Made by a program: the position numbers and the translations under genes
Source: Scortum barcoo
Lineage: Eukaryota > Chordata > Actinopteri > Centrarchiformes > Terapontidae
Direction: 5' to 3'
Assembly (NCBI GenBank): GCA_023238725.1
Contig: CM041546.1
Coordinates: 22,328,085-22,392,084, forward strand
DNA: 64,000 nucleotides
Part shown: positions 36,501 through 48,346 of the stretch, in pieces
How positions within the stretch are numbered: the stretch's first letter is position 1
How the letters are laid out: every line of letters starts with the position of its first letter
The notes under the pieces: generated by a model
What the model was told of the DNA's origin: nothing
The model's input: only the letters and a program-made list of their open reading frames with translations
Database searches by the model: none

Positions 36501-39500
36501 AACTTTGGAACATAACGAGCATTTGTACTGGTAGTGCCCTCCCCATAGGAAGCACTGTAGGACAAGCCATTGAAGCCATACAAATGTCAGTGCACAGCTA
36601 TAAAAGCTCCCATGGATGCTGAGAACAGGTTAGTAGGATGGAGGAGATAAAAAAAATCCCTATAAGAGTATTCACGAGAGCTCAAGCACCATATATAAAG
36701 TCTGCCATGAACACAACAGACCCATCTGAAGCTCCTCCAGGGGTCATGCAGGGCTATCATACTGATGCCAGCAGAGATATACACTCACAGTGCAGTTACG
36801 CACTATAAATTCAATGTTTAGCATCAGAAGTTAGAGCATGGACTCCTAATGCGCTTATATTAATCAAAGCAAACAGAGATGTGATGTAATGTTTGCACGT
36901 CCACACAATTGGCGATCGAGTACATGCACGCAGTAATCCGGAGTGTATGTTGTCAGGTAATGCCCTCATGAAATCAGAACAACCTATCCAGCAGTCTTAT
37001 GCAAACAACATTGTTAAACGCCACGTATCATACACCATCTGTTCTCCCGGTGCTCTCTCAGAAGATTACTGGTCACTATGTCAAAGCCACCCTGATCCAC
37101 GTTTAATCTGGAGATCTAGGAGGTCATCTGATCTGCGGCCCCCCTCGCATATCTTTGGGAGGTTCATCTCGTCCATGAAACATCTTCGCCCGGGCTCAGT
37201 GTCTTGGAGGGTGACTAGATGTTAAGTGCAGGCCGCCATCAATGATTTAAGTGCCTAATCCGACTTTCGACTGAATATTCATTTGCTGACTGTTCTACCT
37301 TATTTAGCGCGGCCAGGCAGCGGCTATAAATATAATCGCCACTGTTCCTGGAGTCCTAGTGGCTGGGTGCACAGCTTTGGCTCATTTCCCAACAAGACTC
37401 CATTTAACAGATGAGTAAAGAGAAAGTGAGAGTGAGGGCGAGCGAGGGCAAGCAGGAGAGAGGGAGTCAGACTCAGACAAAGATTTAACCCGCCATTTTC
37501 GCTCCAGAAATGAGTTTACAGAGGGGAGGGGAAGGCGGATTGAGGGGGGATTCATAATGCTTTATGGTGTGCTCGGTCAGATCATAGTCACCTTTAGCCG
37601 GCCTCATGCGGGGAGATAGAGAGAGGAGGCTAAAAATCTGACTGTGCGCTCGTCTGAGGGGTTACAACAGCCAACTATCAGATGCTATCTGTCTGCAACA
37701 GTGCACCACTTTTCCTGCTGGCAAGGACACCAGGCTTGGAAGAGGAGAGGCGGCCGGGGATTCGCTGCTTCTAAAGGCTGTAAATCCTCATAGTGTGTCT
37801 GCTGCCACAGGCATGTACCCACGCACAGCATGAAGATTACGGAACATGGATGTAGCATGGCTTTCCTCCTTCAAACAGAGGCATGTATCAGAAGCTGATG
37901 GAGGTCACATGAGCGCAGTAGGAGGGAGAAGAAAAGCGTGTGTGTGTGTGTCGGAGTGTGAATTATGAAGTGAATTAATGAATGAGGGAGTGAGTGAGTT
38001 CAGCTGCTCCCACAGCAGCAGACTGCGTAGTGAAATAGGTGACTATGAATGAGCAGAACTGTGCGGATGTAAGTTTACACATGGCTAAATTAAAAATGGG
38101 TAGGATTATCAGGAGTTTTTCACGCCTGCAACGTCTTCCGTCTTCCGCACAGTGAGAAAAGAGGTGACAGCGACACCTCCATCAGTGGCAACATGAAATG
38201 GAACATTAACAGTGATGCAGCTGATTCGGCTAATGTCACAGGAGCTATGCAAAGTTTGTTTGCATACCACAGTTTAAATACTGATATGACTACAAGTCCA
38301 TGTCAGAGGTTTTTGTGGTTAATAATACAATACAGCATGAAAACTACATAAACATGGACGTCTCACTTCAAGTTTACTGGGTATGGTGTTATAATACCGA
38401 TGCATTTTGAACCGCCATCCGACTAACCCCATAACCGAACCAATCGACAAAGCTTCTTAGCTTGTAATATACGACCTGTTTAGACCGCATAGTAAATATG
38501 AAATATGCTCTACATATCTGACCTGACACCTTATAGCAATGCTTGCAGTGATATACGATGCAGCATAGATTCTTTTAAATGCATGAAAATGCATTATGCC
38601 TTACTTACCACCAACAATGAAACATTATGATGAAGCATGCATCATTATAAAGGCATCAATATGTACTTTACTTTACTGAACACATACAATAACTCATGAT
38701 ACTGCAAGGACAATTGTAGCACACTATGAGTCCTTCCAACAGTTGATTGTTGAGGTGAATACAGGTAGTCATTATGTATTAAAAACCCCCTCAATCAACC
38801 TTTAGTTTATAACTAGTCAAGAACATCCATAAGACATTTGAACTTATAATTTACTGTAAGTTGCATCTAATAATGTTTTATGACTGTTGATACAGTGCAT
38901 CAGAAAGCCTTATGTGTGTAGTCATAAAGCATTAGGAATGCTTTTTAATTCACTATGTATACAGATGTTGTCTTCATAGAAAGCATTGCTCAAAAGAACA
39001 GTTTACATGAAATATAAGTAAATAGATGAGGCGTAATGAAGAAAAGTGAGTTAAAAAGAAGGAATGAGGAGAGAGAGGGAGGGATCTGGAAGTTGGACCA
39101 GCTCGAGTTTTCAGGCTCAGTCCAGTCTCTTCTAAATCCTACCAACCGTCACTTTAAAATAGTTCCCAAACGTATAGTTCCCATTATAATTCCCCTTGAT
39201 TTGATTGGATGGTCCAGATATTTTGTAGCACCCAATTTACACATTATTCTTCACTGGCTCAGACTTCATTAATGGTGCAGCTCAGTTTAATAAACTAACA
39301 GTGAGTAAGAACTCCACACAAACATTGTAATGGACCGAGGAATAATGGTGCAACCCAGTCCAGGACCAAAGCTAAAAGAGACAAATGGGTTAACAGGACT
39401 CAGAATGTGGAAGTAGAAAAAAGCTTTTGGGAGCTTTATTATACACTGCAAAAGGCTGCACATGTTGTAGGTCAAAGCAAAGCATCAGTACAGGATGTCT

Positions 39501-39886
39501 TTGCCAGCAGCAGCCGGAGAGCATCCTGAGGTCACAGACAGGGAAGTGTGCCATGACAGCAGGGTCCTGTGGATTATTAATAAGCAGGTGTACACAGTCC
39601 CCCGGACCCTTTGTTTGGGAAGTCTGGCACGCAAACCCTCCAGTAGCTCTTAAAAAGCCTTCCAGAGAGGGGAGTGCATGCAGACAGCAGGATGACAAGG
39701 GAATAAGGGGAAACGCAGGCTGAGTTTTTTTTTTTTTTTTTTTCTTTTTGACAGTGTGTGTGTGGCGGTGTTGGTGGTGGCAGACACTGTTATGAAATAT
39801 TTAGCACTTGGACCTTCAAGTTAATTTACAGCGACTCTCCTAATTGAGACGGTGTGGCTGGCCTCGGCTTTCCCACCAGTGCTGTC
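36501..39886. other. Intergenic spacer upstream of tmem74
   Basis: No gene. 37225-37400 is repeat-free with TAAT, TATTCAT and TATAAATA words and could be a regulatory element. A T-run lies at 39725-39743. Confidence 0.4.
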
Positions 39887-39904
39887 TGTGTGTGTGTGTG
39901 TGCA

Positions 39905-39957
<53 letters not shown>
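39887..39957. repeat. (TG)n microsatellite
   Basis: About 70 bp of TG with a few interruptions, followed by an A/G-rich AAG run near 40000-40027. Confidence 0.95.
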
Positions 39958-39959
<2 letters not shown>

Positions 39960-41705
39960 GCGGCGAAGATTTATGCTTCACGTAAAGATAAGACTTCACA
40001 AAAAGAAAAAAAAAAAGAAGAAGAAGCCTTTTTGTGATTAAGCGAGCAGACTCCGGTAATTAATTCCACCACTGCATCAACCCTCCTTCTCTTTATCGTC
40101 TCTTTATCATAATTAATGTGATGTTATCCTGTCACACCACAGCTGCTTTTGCATTATAATGCTCTCAATAGCTCTTGATGATAATTGTCTGTCCTGTCTT
40201 CTGCCTCTCTGTCTCCATCTGGAGCGCTGATTATCTCTTACAGCTATTCTGATGTGCCCAGTCATGATGGTGCCCCTAATTATAACACAGCAAACATTTT
40301 GCTTTGGCCGCCGAATTCCATTTGTTCTGACAAAGACACAGTCGAGTTCAGTTTAGCTCTTGGTATCCCCGTGTGCGCTGGATGGTCAGAAATAGCCAGA
40401 ACTGATATTTAGTATGGACAAGGCCAACGTTTTATACAGAATGGGATGAGTTTCATTCATTAGGTGAATGAGAAAGTCTTGAGTTCAGGCCAAAGACCTT
40501 ATTTATATTTGGTGAACACAGCGAGCCAAACGCTGAGTAGTCTGCTGGCACTGCTGCTGTTGGTACAATTTTGCCCCTGAATCTCTGTTGGGATGTTTAC
40601 CTTGAATTTTCAATTAGGAACAAAAGGACCCTTCTCTTGAAAGCTGCAGTGGATGAATAATGCATTATATTAACACAGAAGGAGTCAGTGTTGAGAATTT
40701 GTGAACATGTCCAAAGTTAAGATATTCAGACATAACATTTCGTCATTCTGTCTGGTAGAAATGAACAGCAGCAGGAGGAGTATTCCCTTTCCTGCTCTAG
40801 ATGGCTGGCTCTCCATCGTGGTTTGTTTCATGTCCTGCAATGATTGTTCTGCGAAAGAGGAAAATCCCCCGAGGTGAAATATCAGCCCGGCACAAAGTCT
40901 GAATGAATGCATTTCATAAATATAAATGAATTTGGAGGCAGAGGGAGCAGGGCCTTTTTTCACTAACGTAGAGCAAAATGTTGCAGAGTTCCACAGCACG
41001 AGAAATAAATAGGTATAGGTATAAATAGGTAGCTCAGAAACACTTCGTACAGGCAAAGCATTTTTTGGCTTTATTATTGGTAGTGTAATGCTGTCTTTTT
41101 ATAGCGTTAACTATAAAGAAATAATTGAGGGTCGTGGGTAAAGAAAAGCACGAACAACTTCTTCTTTCCACCTGGTCCACGTTACTCTCTTACTTTCACA
41201 GGACAACCGAACACACAAAACAGGCAATGTGATAGCACATATATCACTCCGCCAATCTTAACAGGTTATCTATATTATATAGTTCCCTTCAATTTTATAG
41301 TTTCCAATGTAACAATTATGTATGTGGTTATTATTATTAAAAATTACACAAAACAATAAACCTGAAAGGAACGTTTCCAAAATAAATTTCCAAAAAATAA
41401 ATCTCATCTTACAGGAGTATACTAGTATAAATAACAAATATTTATTTTCTGCACAAAAGGTTCAAACAGAGCTGTATGGCATCTACTTGAGTAGCCATTA
41501 GTGCTTACACTTTTAAGAGTTTAAAATGCAGACACAGTTTACCGCAGCAGACCAGGGTCCAAACATTTACAGTGACCTCCCTTCTCTTGTTGACTGTGTC
41601 AGTAGCAGTGTTTGACCATGAGGAGGCAGTGAAGACCTACTGTCGGTGATGTAGGAGGGGGAGAGGAGTCAGAACAAGGAGCAGGGGAGAAAATTATGCA
41701 CTGAG
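39958..41705. other. Intergenic, no gene recognised
   Basis: AT-rich with short unassigned open frames (largest about 123 codons, 40685-41056, minus strand). No repeat family assigned. Confidence 0.5.
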
Positions 41706-42041
41706 CAGCGGTGGAGAGCACCATTTACTGAAGTAATGCGAGTACAATCCTAAAACATTGTGGTCTGTTTTATGCTTCTTTTCACTTTTTTGTACTTTTC
41801 CACCTCATTTATTTGTCAGTTGTAGTTACTCTGCAGAATTACTATTAGATGCATTGTTATGGATGAAACTACTACTAATAGTCAGACTGATTTCCATCTC
41901 AACCAACTAAAACAGTAAAATGGTGCACATTGATGAAACAGACATAATCGTATATATTGTTATATCACCTACACGACCATTCAGCTGGACAATGAATACT
42001 TTCACTTTTGATACTTTTACATTTTGCTGATAATATTTTAC

Positions 42042-42337
42042 TTAACCCTCCTGTTATGTTACGGGTCAAATTGACCCGTTTTAAAGTTTGAACATCTAGG
42101 AAAAATAGTTAAAAGTATTTTTTCAGTTTGAAACTTCTTCTGCTTGCCTTAATTAGTGTAATCAACATATAATATGAAAATGGTTCATCTCACATATTTG
42201 CGATCACTCCCTGCATGTTTATATCACATAGATACTGTTCGGGTCAATTTGACCCAGCAGTCAAACTGGAGGTAAAAGGGTGTCAGAAATGTCAGACTAT
42301 TTCTTTCTTTGCAACTGTGAGACATATTTCACCCCAA

Positions 42338-42373
<36 letters not shown>

Positions 42374-43698
42374 GTGCAGGTGTTATGACTTTTGATGGGA
42401 ACCATTTATGTTCTCACGGGAAAACTCCACCCATATTCAGTGGACACTCAACAGGGGAGGGGCAAAACATATAAAAGATTCTCTGCATGTGGAGTCCTAC
42501 CAACATTACACTCTGTCAGGCAGACCTTTACAAAATGAGCAGCAGAAGCAAAAGGATGACAGTCCAGGAGGCTCTGGAAACCATCATTGATCATGACAGT
42601 GAAATAGAGGAGGATGTGTCTGAAGATGAAGACTATCTTGAGCTAAATTCTGATTCTAATGATTCTGATTTTGAACCAGATGAGGGAATTGCTATTCCTG
42701 TTCCTCCAAGCAAGACATTTATGTAAAAAAATGGTGAAATACATCCCCAAATGGGGTCTTCATCCCCAAATATGCGTCAGGCAAAACTGTCTGCAGAAAA
42801 CATAATAAATACAGTGCCAGGGCCCACTAGGATGGCAGTGACTGGTGTGACTGACATCAAGTCAGCTTTTGAGCTGGTCATGCCAGATTCAATACAGAAA
42901 ATCATTCTGGAAATGACTAATCTAGAACGGAGGCGTGTTTTTGGGGAAGAGTGGAAGGAGCTGGACAAAACACATTTAGATGCGTATTTGGGGCTCTTCA
43001 TCCTGGCTGGGGTCTATAAATCGAAGGATGAATCAACAGCCAGTCTGTGGAATGCAGAGACAGGGAGGCCGATATTTGGAGCCACAATGTCTCTGGAGAC
43101 TTTTCACATTTTCTCCAGAGTAATTCGTCGATTTGATAATCGAGAGACAAGGACTGGTAGACGGGAGAGAGACAAGCTGGCAGCTATTAGGACAGTGTGG
43201 GACAAGTGGGTAGAGCAACTTCCACTACTCTATAACCCAGGCTCTAATATCACAGTGGATGAAAGGCTGGTGGCATTCAGAGGTCGCTGCCCATTTAGGC
43301 AATATATGCCTTCCAAACCAGCTAAATATGGGATAAAAATCTGGGCAGCATGTGATGCAAACACCAGCTATACATTGCACTGAACATGCAGGTTTACACT
43401 GGAAAGCCAATTTTTTCACAAACTACAACTTGGGTCAGGAGCTTCTAAAGTAAAAAGCTCACAATGGTCGGAACTGTCCAAATCCTTATTGAACCATTAC
43501 CAGTTAGAGGTAAGGAACACCATTGCACTAAATATTGATAGAATAGTTAGTAATGGAATTAGTAATGAAATATTAACAATGCTTTATTAGGATTTTTTTG
43601 GTTTCAGACATGTTTTTGATAATTAAACATGCACCGGGTCAAATTGACCCGGGAACACCATTGCTGTTCCTGACAAATGAACATAACAGGAGGGTTAA
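42042..43698 (+). mobile_element. piggyBac-superfamily DNA transposon, internally deleted
   Basis: The element is bounded by TTAA on both sides (42042-42045, 43695-43698), the target duplicated by piggyBac transposons. Inside these are perfect 15-bp terminal inverted repeats, CCCTCCTGTTATGTT at 42046-42060 and its complement at 43680-43694. Subterminal palindromes of the form GGGTCAAwTTGACCC lie at 42062-42078, 42241-42255 and 43634-43652. The body of 1649 bp is short for an autonomous element, and its transposase is broken, so it is a dead or non-autonomous copy. A TATAAAA at 42470-42476 stands about 60 bp before the transposase ATG. Confidence 0.93.
42535..43383 (+). pseudogene. Broken piggyBac transposase (DDE_Tnp_1_7 type)
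   Basis: The frame opens at ATG 42535 with an acidic N-terminus, typical of the family. A single in-frame TAA at 42724-42726 interrupts it, and the same frame resumes to a TGA at 43381-43383. The downstream part has the conserved core: ITVDERLVAFRGRCPF, whose Asp (codon 43258-43260) corresponds to the first catalytic aspartate, then YMPSKPAKYGIKIW. A frameshift follows just before 43381. Around 43406-43410 the sequence jumps to a segment resembling the family's region beyond the second catalytic Asp, so that residue and most of the C-terminal half are lost. The protein cannot be active. Domestication is unlikely given these lesions. Confidence 0.9.
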
Positions 43699-43797
43699 AG
43701 GAACAGTAAAGGAACAGTGTCAGCCTGATAAACAGTTTGCCTGATAAACAGCTTAGCTTAGCCTTTTACAGGAGTTTATATGGCAGACTAGGAATAG

Positions 43798-43955
43798 TTT
43801 TATTTTCACTTTGGTTTTTGTACGGTTTGAACAAATGAAGCATAATGAGTTCATTACTGAGCTTTAGAGGAGCTGGTAGACAGATTTTGTTATCTTCTGG
43901 CTTCAGAGGCAGGCTGGCTGTTTTTCCCTGTTTCCGGTCTCAATCAATCTTCTGC
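43798..43955 (-). mobile_element. TTAAAGGAGTAG-family fragment
   Basis: TTTTCACTTTGGTTTTTGTACG, then GAGCTTTAGAGGAGCTGGTAG, CAGATTTTGTTA and TTTCCCTGTTTCCGGTCT follow the family order on the minus strand. It lies between the piggyBac element and the right half of the interrupted MITE. Confidence 0.55.
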
Positions 43956-44092
43956 CCTGACTCCCATCAGAAAAGCAAAGAAGCGTTTTCTTTCCCAAAA
44001 AAATGTTTTACTATTGCTTTTAGTAAGATTCTGAATGCAGGACTTTTACACTGAAAGAGTATTTTTACTGTGATATTTTGCCACCTCTACTT

Positions 44093-44285
44093 AAAGCTGC
44101 CATAACTGATTTTTTAGGCCACTGGCAGCAGTGAAACGAGTCATGAGTATAATACATCATCACCTCTTAAGCTGAGGTGGCGAGCCAGTTGCTTATTCAC
44201 TCATCCAGCAGATACAAAGCACCATCATCGCTCATTTGGAGCCGTGTTTTTGTGGCCACCTGGTGAATGTAAGTCCAGAATTCAT
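44093..44285 (+). repeat. Dispersed repeat (AAGCTGCCATAACTGATTTTTT family)
   Basis: It opens AAGCTGCCATAACTGATTTTTT and contains CCAGCAGATACAAAGCACCATC and GTTTTTGTGGCCACCTGGTG. I recall this word order from a repeat common in percomorph genomes, but no second copy is evident here to confirm it. No coding capacity. Confidence 0.4.
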
Positions 44286-46454
44286 TCATGTAAAGATCTG
44301 AGTACTTGCACCGCTGGCACTGATGTGAACTGGCAGTACAGATTTCAGGTCAGTGGGATGGAAACAGTAAAATAAACAAGGCCAGTTGTCATTTCATAAA
44401 TCAATTGTTTTTCAGTTCTGATCAACCTAAGAAGAATGAAGCCAGCACTCAGTGTACATGCTGGGTTCAGATGCCTAACCTGTAACAAAAACACTCTCTG
44501 TGAGTCTCCATGGAATATTACTGCATCAATAATGAATTATAACAAGCATTACTATCATTTCAATAGAATCAATATTCACTTAAAATCACTCGGTGGGCCT
44601 GCTGTGTCTACCTGCTGTGTCTGACACTTCTCCTGGATGCATTCTACAGAGAGCAATTGCAAAATTTCTCACCCTACCAGTAAATTATATGATTTTATCT
44701 CTTAAGCCACCCCCCCCCCACCCCCCGACATACACACACACTTAGCTGTGAGGAGTGATGATCCGTCATGGCCTCCCACCTGAACCGAACACTCCATTCA
44801 ACCCTCTTCTTGTGCCCTAATAGACAGCGAGGGGCTCGATACAGAAGGACAATGTGTTAATACAAAATGGTATGTTATGTTTACACTGACATAAAATCCT
44901 GTCCAAGCATCGTGGGGTTAACTAAAAAGAAGGAACCTGCTGAACATTATGAGACTCAGGAGCACTTAAAACCATGATAATCCACCGCCAGCCTCTAAAA
45001 ACACCACCATTAACAGTCAGGTAATCTTACTTTTCATCCACACAGTTTGGGGGATAATCTGTCCACAGTCAAAAAAAGTAGCCTAAAGACTGTGCCGGGC
45101 TTTCCACTGCAGACTGCCGAGCTCTCATTGCTAAACCAGCCTCCTGGGAAGGTTATATCGACAGTAATATAAACAGCTGCATCGCCTACTGTGCCGAGAT
45201 CTGAGTAATTTTCATCCTCTGCCTTCCCCTGTTCTGAGCCCGGGCAGCTTCCCCGGGAATAACTCACATTAATCTGAGCGAGTGTTGAGCAACCGCCTGA
45301 AACCTCAGTCAGTTTGTTTATGTTTTTGTCTACAGGACCTGAAGCACCACGGGGGGGAGTGCTAATAATCAGGAAGAGTTAAATCAAGAGCATGTACGTC
45401 TCAGTTTGGCGTTCCACTGTGGATTTCCTGCAGATGAAGATGAGTGCAGACAGTAGAGGACTTTCTCTCCTGCCGAGAAGCAGCTCCACCACACGTCTGC
45501 CTCAGCTCCTCTATCTAATGTTACAGGTGTTTACCCCCAGGGAGGAGAATTGCCGGGGCGCCACCCATGGGTGTTGTGATAGCTACCGAGAACTCACCGC
45601 TCTGTTTCTACAGGGCGATGGTGTAATCTAACCGAACAGTGTGAACCTTCATTTCCTCTTCCTGCCGATGAGGCGTGAGAAGTCGTCGGGATGGAGGTAG
45701 ACCAGAGAGAGAGATGGAGAGATAGAGAGACATCCAGGCACGCTGAGGCAAAGAGACAGGCAGACACAAAAAGAGGGGCGAAAAGACGCCTAATTTCCCC
45801 GGTACATTGACCACATGGTTCACATGCATATCAGCCAATTTAAATAATGGAGCCGTACTAGTCCAGAACAAGTCAAACAGAAGCAGTGCAGATAGGCTGC
45901 TCTCACGTCTCCCATGCTCCCGTGTCATGCTGCGAGCATTTTGGAGCCACAACATGAAAATGGCACATCATCACAATATTGCACCATAATGTGATATTAC
46001 AGTGACTTTGCCCTTCTTTATGACATCTGCTTCTCCTTAAATCACTGTGATAGTCCAATAATAGGGTCACATCATGCCTGTAGGACTGAATGAGAAGTCT
46101 AGAATGATCTTATTGTGCTTTATGGGGCTATTTTTAGCTCTCCTTATATCCCCAACTTCCTGTGGTACTCAGCGACAGGGACACACTATTTTTTTTTTTA
46201 ATCTCTCACTGCATAATACAGTAATAACTCTATTGGTACATACATATGATGTAATCTATCAAATTTATCTGTGAACATACTGAGATTACAGTATTATCAG
46301 GTAATTGTACTGAAAATATGAAGAGTTAAAGTGCTCAGGTGCAGAAAGGATTATTATCATGTGTGCCTTAATTAATGCTTAAGAAACATTTCAATGTTGC
46401 AGTTGGTAAAGGTGAAGTTAATCTTAACCACTACTATTATTATAACTGTTGCTG
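44286..46454. other. Intergenic, no gene recognised
   Basis: A C-rich run lies at about 44707-44725. Open frames up to 115 codons (45608-45955, minus) have no recognisable features. Confidence 0.5.
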
Positions 46455-46589
46455 TCAAATATATGTAGTAGAGTAAAAAGTCCAATATGTAGTTTAGCAG
46501 AAGTGTAAAGTAACATAAAATGGAAATAGTAGATCTAGCTCATAATTGTACATGCAGTGTAAATTCACTCAGTTACATTCCACCACTTG
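46455..46589 (-). mobile_element. CAGTGGTGG-type MITE fragment
   Basis: TATGTAGTAGAGTAAAAAGTCC, AGAAGTGTAAAGTAACATAA and the terminus GTTACATTCCACCACTTG match the opposite orientation of the copies above. Only one end is preserved. Confidence 0.55.
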
Positions 46590-46826
46590 AGTTTACATTT
46601 ACTCTAAAAGGCTTTTGATATGTCAGATGATATCACCAATATTTGTGTATTTGGGGTTTATTGTAAAGATAAATGACCTTTGTACATCTACCTCCACTAT
46701 TAAATCCTTCTAATATGTATTTTATTTTGTAGTAAATCACACATGCTTATTATCATATCATTACTGTGATGATGAAATGAAAATGCACAATGCACAAAAA
46801 AAAAAAAATCAGTTTTGGGTCTGAAC

Positions 46827-47142
46827 GCGGCACAGTGGTGTAGTGGTTAGCACTGTCGCCTCACAGCAAGAGGGGTCTGGGTTCAATCCCACCGCCCTTC
46901 TGTGTGGAGTTTGCATGTTCTCCCTGTGCCTGCGTGGGTTCTCTCTGGGTACTCCAGCTTCCTCCCACAATGCAAAGACATGCAGGTTAGGTTAACTTGG
47001 CGACTCTAAATTGCCCCTACGGTGTGAATGTGAGTGGTTTGTCTGTCTTTCTGTCTCTTGCCCAGTGACAGCTGAGATAAACTCCAGCATCCCCCTGTGA
47101 CCCTGTATGTCAGGATAAGCAGGTATAGAAAATGGATGGATG
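46827..47142 (+). mobile_element. tRNA-derived SINE-like element
   Basis: The 5' part looks like a tRNA gene. An A-box TGGTGTAGTGG (46836-46846) and a B-box GGTTCAATCCC (46880-46890) have normal tRNA spacing, giving an internal RNA polymerase III promoter. A conserved-looking body follows (GTGTGGAGTTTGCATGTTCTC, CATGCAGGTTAGGTTAA, GACTCTAAATTGCCCC), then a GATAAGCAGG...AATGGATGGATG tail. This is a repeat I recall as abundant in teleosts. No clear target duplication was found. It is not an intact tRNA gene because the acceptor stem is absent. Confidence 0.75.
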
Positions 47143-47865
47143 TTTCACTCAGTGTGAACGTTAGAGCTTAAATGAAAAGTTGGAACAAGCTACATTTCCA
47201 CGTCAGAAGAAACACGTAAGAAAACCAGATATCTGTGGATTAGTGGTGCTTTTTAAAAGCTCCTGTAACATTTCAACCATATCAGAATAATACAGGCTAC
47301 CTTTTTCTCTAAAGAAGTGAACGGTAAAATATTGAAGAAGATTGTCCCTTACCCAGTGCTTTAACCCTTTTTAGGAAATGTAATTTATTACATTTACTGT
47401 TACATTTATCTGAACCTTGTCTTTTTAGCATGTATAGTTGTAATATATCAATATCAATGAATAAATAACACACCATAACAATATATAATGTAGGTGTAAA
47501 CAGATATAAGAACATATTCAAGTGTTTGGTATCTATTCATTCTCTCTAACTGCTGTTTACACTTTGGTACACTTCATATCATATCATTATATATAATTAC
47601 AACAATACACTGTCTAAGCATTCATTGTTATAATTGTTGACAAATGCACTCATACACAAACAAAAAAACTGAATTTGCTTTAAACTACATTATAGTGTGT
47701 TACACTTTGTTATTAAGTAATTACATACTGTTCGTGACTGTTCAGTAACAGAGGTTATAATGAAGGAGTGTACTCCTTCAAACTTGTGCAGCACGCGTGT
47801 GTGTGGTATGATGCGCGTCCCCTGACACGAGAGAGAAGTGTGTGTCTGTGAGCCTGTGACTCCAC

Positions 47866-47896
<31 letters not shown>

Positions 47897-48346
47897 CTCA
47901 GTGTGGGTGGGGAGGGGAGCAGGTGTGTGTGTGTGTGTGTGTGTGTCAGGAGGCAGAGAGGCTCCGCAGGAAGCTCTCAGTCATGACAGTGTGAGCAGAC
48001 GGACGGACAGACAGACATACAGGAGCAGGGCGCGGAGCTGCCTGCAACACCTCCTCTCTGCAAACTTCAGCCGAGGCTGATGAGGGGAGACTTTTTTTTT
48101 CTTCTTTTATCACGTTTGCATGGAAAACGCGCTGGAATTTCATCTGGTGGCTTTTGCATAATGTGAGGAGCTGGATTTTCTGCAGTCTGAGTGGATTACA
48201 TGTGGGTGAAATGAAGTTTTTTGGAGCATCTATGGTGGTGCCAGGGCCCCGCGCTTCACTGCAAAGACTTTCGGTGATTTCCTTTCTTTTCTGATCCACA
48301 CCTGGTGTCATTTTCTCCTGAGCGGCGCACAGAGCCCCAGCCTGCC
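47143..48346 (+). promoter_or_regulatory. trhr upstream region with (TG)n tracts
   Basis: The first 600 bases are AT-rich. From about 47780 the sequence becomes GC-richer and holds two (TG)n tracts (about 47867-47893 and 47924-47946) within 500 bases of the trhr start codon. No TATA box is obvious. Mammalian TRHR has a noncoding first exon, so part of this may be 5' untranslated or intronic sequence. Confidence 0.4.

Larger units (their letters stand above)
41706..44092 (+). mobile_element. CAGTGGTGG-type MITE interrupted by later insertions
   Basis: The left part begins CAGCGGTGGAGAGCACC at 41706 and runs to CTGATAATATTTTAC at 42041. The family pattern resumes at about 44015 (AGTAAGATTCTGAATGCAGG, ACTTTTACACTG, GAGTATTTTTACTGTG) and ends in TTTGCCACCTCTACT. 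Between these halves lie a piggyBac element (42042-43698) and a fragment of the TTAAAGGAGTAG family (about 43798-43955). The MITE is therefore the oldest layer of a nested stack. Confidence 0.55.

Noticed and set aside
46827..46900. Functional tRNA gene
   Set aside because: A- and B-boxes are present, but there is no acceptor stem and the sequence continues into a SINE body.
48305..48346. Upstream in-frame GTG as trhr start
   Set aside because: It is not an ATG, and the ATG at 48347 has a strong initiation context and gives the expected short N-terminus.
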